Notes: generated from the letters alone by a model not told the origin. Shown: positions 32,706-43,309, numbered from the stretch's first letter. The stretch: DNA of 64,000 nt from Pararge aegeria (GCF_905163445.1 NC_053181.1:20682001-20746000), one strand, 5' to 3'. A program made the numbers and translations.

Positions 32706-32861
32706 CCACTTAACGATGTGCACAGTTTACTGCAAAATGACCGATATGAAAACAAAAGTAATATTACACTTGTTTCACAAGTTTAACTGTTTGTAGTTTT
32801 ACTATAGTTTGTAGTGTTAATATCGGCCATTTTGCAGTAAACTGTGCACATCGTTAAGTGG
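32706..32861. mobile_element. Inverted-repeat element with 42-bp arms
   Basis: Arm 32706-32747 (starts CCACTTAACGATGTGCAC) pairs with 32820-32861 with a single mismatch. The spacer is 72 bp. It is either a small fold-back/MITE or a locus able to make a long hairpin RNA. No target duplication is evident. Confidence 0.82.
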
Positions 32862-32989
32862 CTGTCACACTGATTAGAAACAAAATATTTGTTCCTTTAC
32901 TATGTATTGTGAACAAGCTGTAGGTGTTCCTTTAATAAATAAATAAAATAATGATTTGATAAGAAAAACCTAAAAATAATAAAAGGAAA

Positions 32990-33310
32990 CTAAAAATTAC
33001 AATATAAAAGTGCAGTCCGATTGCTTAACAAAGCAGAAATAATAGCTCGTTTAAAATCATTTGGCCTTTGACAAAATAGATCAATATTGTCATTAGCGCG
33101 AGCAAGATCATTATAGACACGACTTAGGCGATTTAGAGCGGCACTCCTACCTAAATTCGTTGTATCGCTGTTCACAGAAAAAGTTTGAGAGTAGCAAATC
33201 TAGGTATTTTCTTCTCTCTAGAAGTTTAGTAGCTTCCAAGTTACCATTTACGAGCTTCTGTAGAAAAGTCACATCAGTAATGCACCGTCGGTCAACGAGG
33301 GAAAGCATCT
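32990..33310 (-). pseudogene. LINE C-terminal fragment, frameshifted
   Basis: The minus strand encodes V-D-R-R-C-I-T-D-V-T-F-L-Q-K-L-V-N-G and, after a frame change, L-S-R-V-Y-N-D-L-A ... I-D-L-F ... F-K-R-A-I-I with a stop. The order D-x-x-F-L-x-K-L-x-N-G ... N ... D-L-F ... F-K is typical of the C-terminal region of LINE reverse transcriptases. The frame change near 33170 shows it is dead. It ends where a Helitron begins. Confidence 0.6.
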
Positions 33311-33321
33311 AGAAGTCTCAC

Positions 33322-34075
33322 TCTACTTATAATAAATCTGTAACTGGGAGATTTCTGATACGTTTAATATATTATGAAAACTTTGACCGGGGGATGCTTT
33401 ATTATCGATACTGAATCCAAAACAATTTTTTATAGAATTTTTGTCTGTTTGTCTGTCTATCTGTCTATCTGTCTGTCTGTTTATCTGTCTGTCTGTCCGG
33501 GCATCACGTGAAAACTACTGAAAGGATTTAAATAAAATTTGGTATGTTGTAGCTGATATTCCGGGTCAACATATAAGATACTTTTTACCCCGATAAACAG
33601 TAAGTTTTCTTCGGGAAATGGGGTGAAATTTTTTATCAATTTTACTTTATACCTCCGTTAAATTTGAACCGATTTCAATAATTCTTTTTTATTTGAAAGT
33701 GTATACTATTATGTCTGTATTGTCTCATTTTAATGAAGATCTGATAAATATTGTCGGAGATAAAGAACATAACTCTTCACAGATAACAGCACGTCGCAAG
33801 GCACATGGGACAACGATCGAATGCATGCGTACCATCCTGGAATAGCTCATAGGCTTCTTTTCATCTCGGAAAAGCAAACAGCTCCTACAGGATAGCATCG
33901 CTATTTTTTCCGCATTTGTTTTTCAAAATTTGCGCAACGGAGTTTTAGATTGACGTGTTTTTTTAGATAGACATAGTTGAAATATTATCAAGATTTTGGG
34001 ATTGTTTGGTTGAACGCGCTAAGACGTTATTTTGAAGTTGACTCATTCGCGGACGAAGCCGCGCGGGTACGCTAG
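33322..34075 (+). mobile_element. Helitron H2, copy A (uninterrupted)
   Basis: Starts near TCTACTTATAATAAATCTG and ends GACGAAGCCGCGCGGGTACG with CTAG at 34072-34075, followed by T. A (GTCT)n run lies at about 33447-33497. GCACATGGGACAACGATCG and TCCTGGAATAGCTCATAGG are shared with copy B at 45479-46664. No Rep/helicase frame, so non-autonomous. The continuous AGATTGACGTG/TTTTTTTAGATAG stretch at 33948-33970 is the empty site for the insertion found in copy B. Confidence 0.8.
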
Positions 34076-34080
34076 TCTTA

Positions 34081-35470
34081 GATAAAGCAAATTACATTCT
34101 TATATGAATCTTAAACAATTACAAAACTTAAATATTTACTTTAGACTTAGCCTCGCAACTATACCTACAACTACGCTATTTACAACTTACGAGTATGTCT
34201 AAATCTGCACGTGTTTCCTGTATCCCGCACAATATTAAAGTTCATACATAATTCATACGTGATTTTTCTCTGGCGCGTAACTAGCCTGTGCATTAAATTG
34301 AGTGTACAGCTGCGTTTTCCGAGTTTAATATGCAAAACCAAATCGGAGGACAAAATGCAAATGAGTTTTCCGAGTATGTGTACATACACTCTTTTCGGAT
34401 TCACAGTTAATCTAATTTGCTTCCGAATCGGGGAAGGTCCCCGCGAAAGCGAATCTGCTAAATGCATTGCCATTTCAGTTTTGCAGGAAACTAAGTTAAA
34501 CTAGCGGTTACACTGGACTTTCAGAACTTCCGTCCCCTATTCTACATTCACTATAACCCAAAAGGGTTGTTTTTGCTAACGAACTCTTTGAAATATAAAA
34601 CTGTTTTCGATAGTTCGAAGTTAAAAAAGGGAACCATTAAAACAAAGAAGCAGATCCGTTTTAAGGGTTTTGGTATACGCAAACAAACGTTTTTTTTATT
34701 TGTCTAGGATGAGATATCTATCTCCCTTGGAAAAGGACAACATTTTGTCTTCTCCCTCAGTTTTACCAACTCTTCCAACGAGTAAAAATAATTAACAAAT
34801 AATATTAGTGTAATAAACGGCGTTAAACTTCTCCTATTCTCTATTGCCGAGGCAGGTGGACCGGTAAATTTAATGCCATGTCAGGGGATATAACTTTAGT
34901 TTTCTGTCTATATGTGTGTAATGGGTAATGAAAATAATTGTATGCGCTAAAAGTAGGACATTGGAATGTATGCAGTTGTATACAATTTTGTGTACTTTCA
35001 TCTAATATATAAAATTCTCGCTAAATTAAAAAAAAAAAAGATCTTCAAAAAAATTTTAATAATGTAAAACGAAAGTTGCCTTTAAATTCATAATTTGGCG
35101 TTCGCGGAGAAAACTATTGTTGATACATAAAAATTGAGTACTACATGATTAAAGTACTCATTTAGACCTACAAAAAAATCCACAAGGAAATATATCTAAC
35201 TATCGTGGTTAAGCCACTATAGCAGGTTTAAGTGGTGGCCAATATAACATTGCGTTACGACCTTTAGTACATGCGGGTGAAACCGTGGAGAACAGCTATA
35301 TGTAATTTTTAATGATAATTTTTTTTATTTGTTTTCATAATACGTAGTTGAGTTATCGCGTGCATAAAATTATATAGAACTGCATACATTACAATGTAAT
35401 TACTTGAGCGGATACAATTATTATCATCACCCATTTCATACCCAATCCGGTAACTGATGACTGTTGCCTA
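34081..35470. other. No recognised feature
   Basis: About 1.4 kb. Two opposite 97-codon frames overlap at 34180-34504. Neither has a motif and each mirrors the other. No repeat match. Confidence 0.4.
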
Positions 35471-36110
35471 ATAAAGAAGGTCTCTTTGGCGCAGTGGTTA
35501 TAAGTGATTCCCGGGTTTGATTCCCGACAACTTATCTGGTCTGTGCGGGTAATATAGGCCGGCGAAAAAAGTTATGTCCCCCGATAATATCCCGTGACAT
35601 AGGATTAAATTTACCTGTCCAGCTGCCACGGCAACAGGCAAAAGGAGAAGTTTATCCCCGTTTATAACACGTATATTATTTTTACACGTGCGAACTTTTT
35701 TTAAAATTTTTCTGTTTATAGACCAGCGCTTGACTACAACCCACCTGACGGAAAGTGCAGATGTGGCCTAAGATGGGAAGCGCTTGCCTAAGAGATGCCT
35801 ATTCACTCTTGTTTTAAGGATACCCTTTGTGTGAGTTTATGTGATATTGACTTTACTGATGTAAACCCACCCGATGTCCTGCGGTGCGATGGTAGATTGG
35901 TGAAGAGGGAACTAGATTGAACAGTTCCTGAGCACACTCCCCGGTGTATATCCTATAAAACACCGGCAAACTGGCTAACTTACGACGATGATCGAGACGA
36001 TGTTTGAACTCTCCGGGCTGGGTGAGTTGATAAAACTGAGGGAGGTGATAAAATTTTGTCTTTTTCCTGGGGAGATTAAATGTCTCCTGCCCATCCTAGC
36101 CGTATTGATC
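35471..36110 (+). mobile_element. tRNA-headed SINE with a LINE fragment inside
   Basis: Head TTTGGCGCAGTGGTTATAAG and B box GGGTTTGATTCCC at about 35487-35525. The body has GTCCAGCTGCCACGGC and TTTATCCCCGTTTATAAC. After 35697-35820, GAGTTGATAAAACTG and GGGGAGATTAAATGTCTCC continue the family seen at 48600-48850. Confidence 0.6.
35697..35820 (-). pseudogene. LINE C-terminal/3' fragment (WNALP type)
   Basis: The minus strand contains AAGAGTGAATAGGC (R-V-N-R), GGCAAGCGCTTCCC and GGCCACATCTGCAC, as in 12180-12343 and 41527-41745. It ends in AAAAATTTTAAAAAAAG. It is interpreted as an insertion in the surrounding SINE. Confidence 0.5.
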
Positions 36111-36879
36111 TGGTTGCCACCTCACCGACGAAGAAGTGCGATAAAACGATTAAGTATGATGCCACGTAGAAAGCGATTACAGATTTGGCTTAATACAACT
36201 GCAATGTCCCGACGAAAAACCGTCCACTACCTCGGTCTCCTCTCAAAATGAGAGGGGTGTAGATGGAACCCTAATACTAAGAAATATAATCCGTCACTTT
36301 GACGCAACGGCCACTTTGGACCGATTTTCATCAAACAAAGCTAAAAACACTTCGAAATAATTCACCTTTCAAACAAAACTACAAAATCTAAATCTGTGTA
36401 ATCACACTGAGTGTGTGTGGCTGTGTCTGTCCGTAACATCATATCACATACATAAGCAGACACGTTAAACTTATACCTAACACCCCGTCGTTTTTGTGGA
36501 TGTGGATGAACACAGATGGAAATACTACATGTTTTATGTTTCACGTCTTATAAGTTTCAGCTTGAAGAAAGTGTTTTTCCCAAAAGTAGCCCATAAGAGT
36601 TCCGGTTTTCTATTATAAGGTTCGGAACCTTAAAAAACTTCGCTCCAATAACCGCAATACAGTTAACAGTTATCAAGTAAACTGAAGTTGGGAACAAACA
36701 TGCAATCGCGTATGATATCGCTAACTGCGCACGGACTCGGGTTGTAAATCAATAAATACTGCTTTATGTAGCTCCAGGAGTTTCCAACAAACAACAATGC
36801 GAGATTGATATTGTGAAGTGTTCTTTATACTACAACTAACGGTACATATAACCACGTATTTTTAGAATTAGAATAGATA
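36111..36879. other. No recognised feature
   Basis: No supported gene or matched repeat. Confidence 0.4.
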
Positions 36880-37445
36880 GTAGGTACATTACGCATCAAG
36901 TTTTGTTAAAGAGCATTAAGGGATAAATTAAAAGAAGTTAATATAATGACGGTGCATAGTCAGTACAAACTTTAATTTATGTCCATAAAAATATAACAAA
37001 ATTAAAAAAGAAAATGGACTGTAACAATACAAAAATTAGAAAAAAAAATAAACTCGTATAACAAATTACCAAATGAAATCTTTGAGAGGTCTCTCAATAA
37101 GTTCAAAGTTTATGTAAAACGTAAGCTTACAGAAAATTCCTATTATAATATTAAGGATTACTTAAACGATAACAAAGCTTGGGTGTGAATTGCTCTAGCT
37201 TCATAGCTTAATATAAATTTACTGGCAGGTGGTGATAACAAAAAAAAAAAATTACCCGGCTAAGTTTGTTGTGGGCTCTTTTTAGACCAGGGCGCGTTTG
37301 GAACCCTCGTAGCTTTAGATTTAGGTTGGCGAACGAAGTTATCACCATTCCCTTACAATTATGTAAACAAATATGTATGAACGCTTCATAAGTGCCTTAG
37401 ATAGGCCTACATGAATAAAGAAATTTTGAATTGGAATTTGAATTT
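36880..37445 (+). pseudogene. LINE-1 family copy, 5'-truncated and deleted
   Basis: Homologous to the C-terminal third of the LINE at 29188: GGATAAATTAAAAGAAGTT, then GTCCATAAAAATATAACAAAA, then ACAAATTACCAAATG (N-K-L-P) and AAGTTCAAAGTTTATG (K-F-K-V-Y), ending AAAGCTTGGGTG (K-A-W-V). An internal deletion near 37050 removes about 60 bp. The 3' UTR (37201-37445) ends with GAATAAAGAAATTTTGAATT. Confidence 0.85.
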
Positions 37446-37639
37446 GAGCTGAAATCATTTTGATTATATTTGTTTTTAAAGTATCGTAGGTGCAAAGTAC
37501 ACCAAAATGACGTGACGCATGAATGAATGACGCGCAGGTGTGGCACAGCCTTGTGCTTCTTATTCAAATATCATTAGAATGTTTAGAAATATGACTTATT
37601 TTGAGAAACACCCAAGCGCTGGGCGGTTGTGTTTTGTAT

Positions 37640-37770
37640 AACAGAGGTAGTGCGGGAAAGTGCTACCTGTCATGCTTATATCTGCCGCCAAGCAGTATTG
37701 CTGTGTTCCGGTCTGAAGGGTGCGGTTGCCGGTGTAAATACAGGCACATGAAATTCACCGCCTGCGCCAC
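37640..37770. repeat. Repeat family E fragment
   Basis: GCCGCCAAGCAGTATTGC, GTTCCGGTCTGAAGG and GGTGTAAATACAGGCAC resemble stretches at 5415-5500, 41790-41850 and 47938-47995. Probably internal LINE sequence. Class unknown. Confidence 0.4.
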
Positions 37771-37949
37771 AATTTGATGCACACTTTGTAGAACGTGTTT
37801 TTGCCCCACGAATTGTTTCTCTTTTTATAGGAGATAGTTTTTTCTTTTGGTCCACACATTTGGTCCGTCACTTACTACAATAAAATATGTCGACGTTTGG
37901 AATCGACTATGTAACAAGCTGTTCCTTACCGACAAACATAGAACTTTAA

Positions 37950-38190
37950 ATAAATAAAATGAATATAGTACTAAAATACACACATCGCCATGTAGCCCCA
38001 AAGTAAGCCTAGCTGATGTTATGGGTACTAAGATGACTGAGGAATATTTTTATGAATAATATACATAAATTCTTATAATATACAAATAAATACCTGGCTA
38101 CTGAAAAAGAAAATTTTCAAGTTGTGCGAATCAAACCCGCAGCCTTGGACTCAGAAAGCAGGGTCACTGCCCACTTCGCTAATCCGTCAA
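37950..38190 (-). mobile_element. SINE-A, diverged
   Basis: The minus strand retains GGTTTGATTCGC (B box, mutated), GCCTTGGACTCAG in plus orientation and the body through TAGTACTATATTC. The A box is damaged. Confidence 0.82.
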
Positions 38191-38598
38191 ACTATAGTAT
38201 TATTAGTGCATTATAGGTGTAGAAATGACACGATTTTCATCTTCAAGCTGAGCATAAAAACATGCGGTTAGCACTAATTACGTGTAAACAAACTAAATCA
38301 ATTAGGCCGGAGATTAACATGTCAACAAAACAAGATTAATGTCCCACTAACTTGGCTGAACTTTCCGTATTATCTGTTTTCCCAATCGAATTTGAACCGC
38401 GTGGTTAGGGTGATAAGATGTTATTTAACTTGGAGTGCTGTAGGCTTATATTTGGTGACGAAAAACTGTTTTCATAAAAATTCCGGATCTTATAATTTTT
38501 AGTATATTCCTAATTCAATTTGTTAGGATCTCACACTTTAGACCAAATTATTACGACTTAAAATTATTTGGATATCATATTTTTGTATTTATTCCTAA

Positions 38599-38707
38599 CT
38601 AGCTCTTTGCCACGTTCTTCGTCAGCGTTTATTACTAATCCCGTGGGAACAGTTTGTTTTCCTAGAATTTAAAGTAGCCTATGTTACTCTCCGCCCTTTC
38701 AACCAAC
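38599..38707 (-). mobile_element. Helitron 3' end cut by SINE-A
   Basis: CTAG at 38599-38602 is preceded by A. Then come CTCTTTGCCACGTTCTTCG, ATCCCGTGGGAACAG and TAGCCTATGTTACTC, the Helitron 3' region in reverse. It stops where the SINE-A begins at about 38708. Confidence 0.62.
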
Positions 38708-38850
38708 TTGATAGCCGATTAGCGCAGTGGGCAGCGACCCCGCTTTCTGAGTCCAAGGCTGCGGGTTCAATTCCCACTACTGGAAAAAGATGAACTTGAA
38801 TGTTTTTCAGTGTCTTGATGTTTATCTCTATATCATACGTATTAATGTAG
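38708..38850 (+). mobile_element. SINE-A, left part
   Basis: Head GATAGCCGATTAGCGCAGTG and B box GGTTCAATTCCC. Body to TTTATCTCTATATCATACG, where a LINE 3' end follows. It continues at about 39048. Confidence 0.82.
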
Positions 38851-39047
38851 GTAAAAAAAAAAACAACCGGCTAAGTTTGTCGTGGACTTCTTCTTAGAGT
38901 AGGGCGCGTTTGAAACCCTCGTAGCTTCAGTTTTAAGTTGACGAATATATTTATCGCCATCAAATCACTTCTATGTCATATTTTACATGTACTACATAGT
39001 ATGTGCCTATTTGAATTAAGAAATATTTGACTTTGAATTTTGACTAT
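38851..39047 (+). mobile_element. LINE-1 family 3' end inside a SINE-A
   Basis: CCGGCTAAGTTTGTCGTGG to TATTTGACTTTGAATTTTGAC is the 3' UTR and tail only. SINE-A sequence resumes directly after it. Confidence 0.78.
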
Positions 39048-39458
39048 AGTATGCATAAAAAATATTCATCAGTCATCTTTGTCCAGATAACATAAGCTCA
39101 AATCCCACAACTGGAAAAAGTTTGTGTGATGAACTTTAGTGTATATGTAGGCAGTGGCGTGCGCAGAGGGTATGCAGATGATATAAAATGAAGAACATCA
39201 CCGGTACGAGTTATAAATACTTAAGGGTAGGCTTTTATTACTCTTACAATGCCTATACTTAAGTTTTATTATAACTCTTACTGGAGATTTTCTTCATTTT
39301 ATATCATCTGCATACCCTGTGCATACCCTCTCTGCACGCCACTGTATGCAGGTATAGTATGCATATAAAAAATATTCAGGTGTCATCTTAGTCTGCATAA
39401 CACACGCTACGCTTACTTTGGGGCTAGAAGGTGTCGGGTGTATTGTCGTAGTATTTTT
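39048..39458 (+). mobile_element. SINE-A remainder and a second SINE-A split by a MITE
   Basis: 39048-39105 is the right part of the first SINE (TATTCATCAGTCATCTTTG). A second SINE-A fragment starts in the B-box end (AAATCCCACAACTGG) and runs to GATGAACTTTAGTG. It is interrupted by the MITE at 39152-39344 and resumes at AAAATATTCAGGTGTCATC to TTGTCGTAGTATTTTT. Confidence 0.7.
39152..39344. mobile_element. hAT-type MITE, copy 3 (193-bp form)
   Basis: Termini CAGTGGCGTGC and GCACGCCACTG, with long internal inverted repeats (GGTATGCAGATGATATAAAA and its partner). Flanks TATGTAGG (39144-39151) and TATGCAGG (39345-39352) form a 7/8 target duplication. It sits inside SINE-A sequence, so it is younger than that SINE. 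Confidence 0.9.
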
Positions 39459-39465
39459 AGTCATC

Positions 39466-39640
39466 ATCAACATCATCATATCAACCGGTAGACGTCCACT
39501 GCTGGACATAGGTGTTTTGTAGGGAGTTCCAGATTCCACAGTTTTGTGCCGCTTAGATCCAGCGGCTACCTGCGACGCGCTTAATGTCATCAGTCCACCT
39601 TGTTGGTGGTCGAATGACGCTGCGCTTACCACTGCGGGGC
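39466..39640 (-). pseudogene. RTE-type LINE C-terminus
   Basis: The minus strand translates as D-I-K-R-V-A-G-S-R-W-I-stop-A-A-Q, then W-N-S-L-Q-N-T-Y-V-Q-Q-W-T and a stop, followed by a GATATGATGATGTTGATGATGA tail. This is the familiar end of RTE-like endonuclease/reverse transcriptase ORFs. An in-frame stop marks it as dead. Confidence 0.75.
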
Positions 39641-39669
39641 TGCCATTCCAGCACGTTGGGTATTTTTGG

Positions 39670-40170
39670 TATTTTCAATATTTAGTTAAAAATCTCTTAG
39701 CCACATTTATTTTGGTATTTTCAGTATTTAGTTAAAAAATTTCTTAGCCAAATTTATTTTGGTATTTTCAGTATTTAGATAAAAGTCTCTTAGCCAAATT
39801 TATTTTGGTATCTTCAGTATTTAGTTAAAAATCTCTTAGCTAAATTTATTTTGGTATTTTCAGTACTTAGTTACAAATCTCGGAGTCAAATTTATTTTGG
39901 TATTTTCAGTACTTAGTTACAAATCTCTGAGTCAAATTTATTTTGGTATTTTCAGTATTTAGTTAAAAATCTCTTAGCCAAATTTATTTTGGTATTTTCA
40001 GTATTTAGTTAAAAGTCTCTTAGCCAAATTTATTTTGGTATCTTCAGTATTTAGTTAAAAGTCTCTTAGCCAAATTTATTTTGGTATCTTCAGTATTTAG
40101 TTAAAAGTCTCTTAGCCAAATTTATTTTGGTATTTTCAGTAGTTAGTTAAAAATCTTTTAGCCAAATTTA
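39670..40170. repeat. 46-bp satellite, 11 units
   Basis: Tandem units of 46 bp (one of 47), each starting TATTTTCAGTATTTAG and ending CCAAATTTATTTTGG. Ten are full and the last is partial. Units 5 and 6 share private variants (GTACTTAG, GAGTCAAATT), as do units 9 and 10 (TATCTTCAG), which indicates stepwise local duplication. The first unit abuts the RTE fragment. Confidence 0.95.
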
Positions 40171-40185
40171 AAATACAATGCCGAT

Positions 40186-40395
40186 ACTCAGTCCCTTAGC
40201 AACTCTTCCGTACACCGTATCCGCTTTCAACATTATCGCGTAAATATTATCTTCCCTTAGCATACAAGTTTCTCCGAAGGGACCGCAGCTACTGAGATTA
40301 GCCGTCCTTTGTGCCGCGCTGCTTTGTCAGATGATCCCTTAATGGCGAACATTGAAAGACATCCCTTTATTTAATAAAGGGACCGTACAGTTTTC
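40186..40395. repeat. Unclassified repeat F, copy 1
   Basis: GTAAATATTATCTTCCCTTAG, CTGAGATTAGCCGTCC, TTTGTCAGATGATC and GAACATTGAAAGACATCCC match 41224-41445 in the same order and orientation. Confidence 0.65.
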
Positions 40396-40440
40396 TTTTC
40401 CTGTTCAAAAAACATGTGCCACCATTGGTTAACATCAATA

Positions 40441-40690
40441 TTATATCATCATCATCAACATATTACCGGCCCACTACAGGGCACGGGTTTCCTCCCAAAA
40501 TGAGAAGGGTTTAGGCGGAATTTCACCACGCTAGTCCAGTGCGGATTGGTGGACTCATGTCTTTGAGAACATTATGGAGCACTCTCAGGCATGCTGGTTT
40601 CCTCACGGTGTTTTCCTTCTCCGTTGATGCAAGTCATTTTTTAATTACTTAATACGCATAGAAAAGTGGGGATTTCGAACCCGGCCCCTC
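40441..40690 (-). mobile_element. SINE-B copy
   Basis: CATCATCATCAACATATTACC, CCCACTACAGGGCACGG, CAGTGCGGATTGGTGGAC, GGCATGCTGGTTTCC and the right end GATTTCGAACCC (B box in reverse). Confidence 0.8.
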
Positions 40691-41223
40691 AAATTCAAAT
40701 TCAAAATAGTTAGGCTAAATTAGAAATAACTAATTAGTTTTTGAGGGACAAAGTGTATGGTTTGTCCTTTAATTTTATGTCTGAAATCCCGCTGAAAAAC
40801 TCCATTTGATGCATTTCCGGAAAAAATCCTTGTATCCATTTCCAGGGGGTTTCCTATGTGTTTGCAAAATTTCGCTAAGATCAGTTCATCGGTGAAGCGA
40901 TGCAAAAAAACAACAAAAGATATAACTTAGAAACCACGTGGTAACGTTATCCTGGTGCTTTTCGGAATTAAAAAGTACTATATTATTATACTACCATCTT
41001 AAGGAGGCAATCTATATAATATTTCATCTAGATAGTCCAACATACAACAAAAAACAAACATATTTTCGCCGTCCCCTATTCACATTTTTATTTTTATTTA
41101 TTATCTAATATATTTAAAATAAGTTGCATTTATGTTCTTTTTTTTTAAATTAAATTACAGTTATTTTTTACTTTACTAATGATCCCTATTTATGATCAGC
41201 GAAGAAATGTTTTTTTTTATACC
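40691..41223. other. No recognised feature
   Basis: No supported feature. AT-rich with T-runs near 41141. Confidence 0.4.
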
Positions 41224-41445
41224 GTTTATAAGTGCCGAAAATCTCAATAAAATACGCCCGTCATACCTAGTCACTTATCAAATCTTTTGTACATATTATC
41301 TTCTCTGCATACACGTTCTTCTGAAAGGAACACAGCCACAGAGATTAGGTGTCCTTTGTGACGTGATACTTTGTCAGATTATCGCGTAATGGAACATTGA
41401 AAGGTATCCCTTGATAATATCATAAACGGGAACTAAGGGAACGGG
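41224..41445. repeat. Unclassified repeat F, copy 2
   Basis: TACATATTATCTTCTCTGC, GAGATTAGGTGTCCTTTG, CTTTGTCAGATTATCG and GGAACATTGAAAGG align with 40186-40395. It extends slightly further 5'. No recognisable TE hallmarks. Confidence 0.65.
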
Positions 41446-41526
41446 GACAAATATAACGGAGAACGGACAGCATCTATACTAAAAGTAGTAGTAGTAGTAT
41501 ATAGGAGCTCTTAGTGACAGAGTTCG

Positions 41527-41745
41527 AGAGTTCTTTTTTTTTTTTTTTTATTAACGATAGGCCAGCGTTTGACGACAATCATGCCCGTTAGAAAGCAATG
41601 ATGAGGTCTAGGTTGGAGCACGCTTGCCTAGAAAAAGCCTATTCACTCTAGCCTTGAAGGTACTTAAATTATACGTGGCAGGAAACACAGTTACCGGGAG
41701 GGCGTTCCACACCTTAGCGGCACGTATCAGAAACGTGGATAAGAA
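41527..41745 (-). pseudogene. LINE C-terminal fragment (WNALP type)
   Basis: Minus-strand translation: L-I-R-A-A-K-V-W-N-A-L-P-V-T-V-F-P-A-T-Y, then F-K-A-R-V-N-R-L-F-L-G-K-R-A-P-T and a stop. This is the canonical LINE C-terminal box. It ends in a long A-run (the T-run at 41527-41549). Best-preserved copy of this family in the window. Confidence 0.75.
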
Positions 41746-41871
41746 ACGTTTCGTGCGTGGAAGTAGTACCGCCAATCGCCATCCTTATCCATTGTTGCAA
41801 TGCTGTGTCCGGTCGAAAAAGCATCGTTGCCGGTGTAATTACAGGTAAATGAGACTAAGTTGCATGCAAAG
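41746..41871 (-). repeat. Repeat family E, joined to the LINE fragment
   Basis: ATTGTTGCAATGCTGTGTCC and CGTTGCCGGTGTAATTACAG match family E at 37640-37770. It lies directly upstream of the LINE C-terminus in the minus-strand sense, so it may be part of the same element. Confidence 0.4.
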
Positions 41872-41937
41872 AGGTTATGCACAGGGTATGCAGATAGTAT
41901 AAAATGAAGAAAATCGCCAGTACAACTTACAAACATA
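41872..41937. mobile_element. hAT-type MITE fragment
   Basis: TGCACAGGGTATGCAGATAG and AAAATGAAGAAAATCGCCAG are the internal part of the 193-bp form. Neither terminus is kept. Confidence 0.65.
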
Positions 41938-42402
41938 TTAGAAGCAAAAATAAACTCCTTCTGCAGTTTACTACGCTACATACAATTGCTAATTCATTTA
42001 AGGGCAATTGTATATTATTTTAAAACAAATTACCGAATGAAATCTTTGAGATGTCTCTCAATAAGTTCAAAGTTTATATAAAACGTAAGCTTACAGAAAA
42101 ATCCTATTTATAATGTTAAGGATTACTTAAACGGTAAAAAAGCTTGGATGTGAATTGCTCTACCTTCAATGCTTAATATCAATTAACTGTGGGATGGTTA
42201 TAACAAAAATTAACCGGCTTAGTTTGTTGTGGGCTCTTCTTAGACCACGGCGCGTTTGGAACCCTCGTAGCTTTAGGTTTAAGTTGGCGAACGAAGTCAT
42301 CATAATCCCCTTACAATTATGTGAACATATATGTATGAACGCTTCATAAGTACCTGTAATAGGCCTACATGAATAAAGACATTTTGAATTTGAATTTAAT
42401 AC
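41938..42402 (+). pseudogene. LINE-1 family copy, C-terminus and 3' UTR
   Basis: Matches the last ~80 codons of the LINE at 29188: AGAAGCAAAAATAAACTC, ATTCATTTAAGGGCAATTG, AAATTACCGAATG and AAGTTCAAAGTTTATAT, ending GCTTGGATG. A one-base shift near 42108 breaks the frame. 3' UTR and GAATTTGAATTT tail complete. Confidence 0.83.
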
Positions 42403-42934
42403 TCACAGATAGATACACAGTAGTTATAATTTTGATTGTGCACCCCCTATCCAGCGTATCTAATAAAAGGTTTCTGCGAATCCCGTCATTGAACTGAATT
42501 AAATTAACAAAATTTTCGATTTGCGCCAAAATAAGCCGCTAAAAGCTTTTACATAAAGATCGGCTTTGTCGGACAAATAGGCATTAAACTAAAATAAAGC
42601 ATTAATACTGAAGGAATTATAGTTAATCCTGGATGATATTGTGGCAGGGTATTAATTTGAAACCAGTATAATTCAAATTAAATTAAAAACACGCGCGGGT
42701 TGAATACAAAAGAAATAAAACTAAAAATCACGCTTCTTTTTAAAAACCGAACTAATTTCCAGTTAAGTTTATTTATTAAAGCGTGATTTTTAGAAAACTA
42801 TTATCTTTATTACAGTAAAATAATCGGTCCATCAAAAATTGTTAGCACCTATTAGAGAAATCTGCCACAATGATCTGAATAACATCAATATCTGAATAAT
42901 GGTTGGAAATTTTTTTTTTTTATTTTTTTTTTTT
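42403..42934. other. No recognised feature except a short inverted repeat
   Basis: CTAAAAATCACGCTT at 42721-42735 is inverted at 42779-42793 (15 bp, 43-bp spacer). Nothing else seen. Confidence 0.5.
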
Positions 42935-43065
42935 AAATAAATAAATAAATAAATATACTACGAAATACACACATCGCCATCTAGCCCCAAAGTAAGCGTA
43001 GCTTGTGTTATGGGTACTAAGATGACTGATGAATATTTTTTATTAATAATATACATTGACATCAT
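42935..43065 (-). mobile_element. SINE-A, 5'-truncated
   Basis: Minus-strand 3' half only, with a well-kept CTACGCTTACTTTGGGGC block and an (AAAT)n tail. The head is absent. Confidence 0.85.
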
Positions 43066-43309
43066 GCCTCCCTCAGTTATTTATATTTACATTCTCAAAC
43101 TCACTCTCTTATTTTGCAAATTGAAAAATGGAATAATCTTATCAATACACTAACTATTGTCTTCGTCCTCGATATGTACAAAGTTTAAACGAAATCAGAC
43201 CATTTGCAGAAGGTCCAAAGTCAAGTCAAAGGAGTCAATAAAAAGCTAATAAAAAGCGTTTAATAACTTATTTAAAAAAAAAAACATTACTCAATTAATG
43301 TTACTTTAT

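Noticed and set aside
34180..34504. Overlapping 97-codon frames on opposite strands
   Set aside because: Neither has a motif or a start context, and they mirror each other over the same bases, so they are chance frames.
39294..39632. 112-codon minus-strand frame
   Set aside because: It is an out-of-register frame across the MITE and the RTE C-terminus. The true RTE frame is a different one and contains a stop.
39670..40170. CRISPR-like array
   Set aside because: The units are continuous 46-bp tandem repeats without unique spacers, in a eukaryotic context. It is a satellite.
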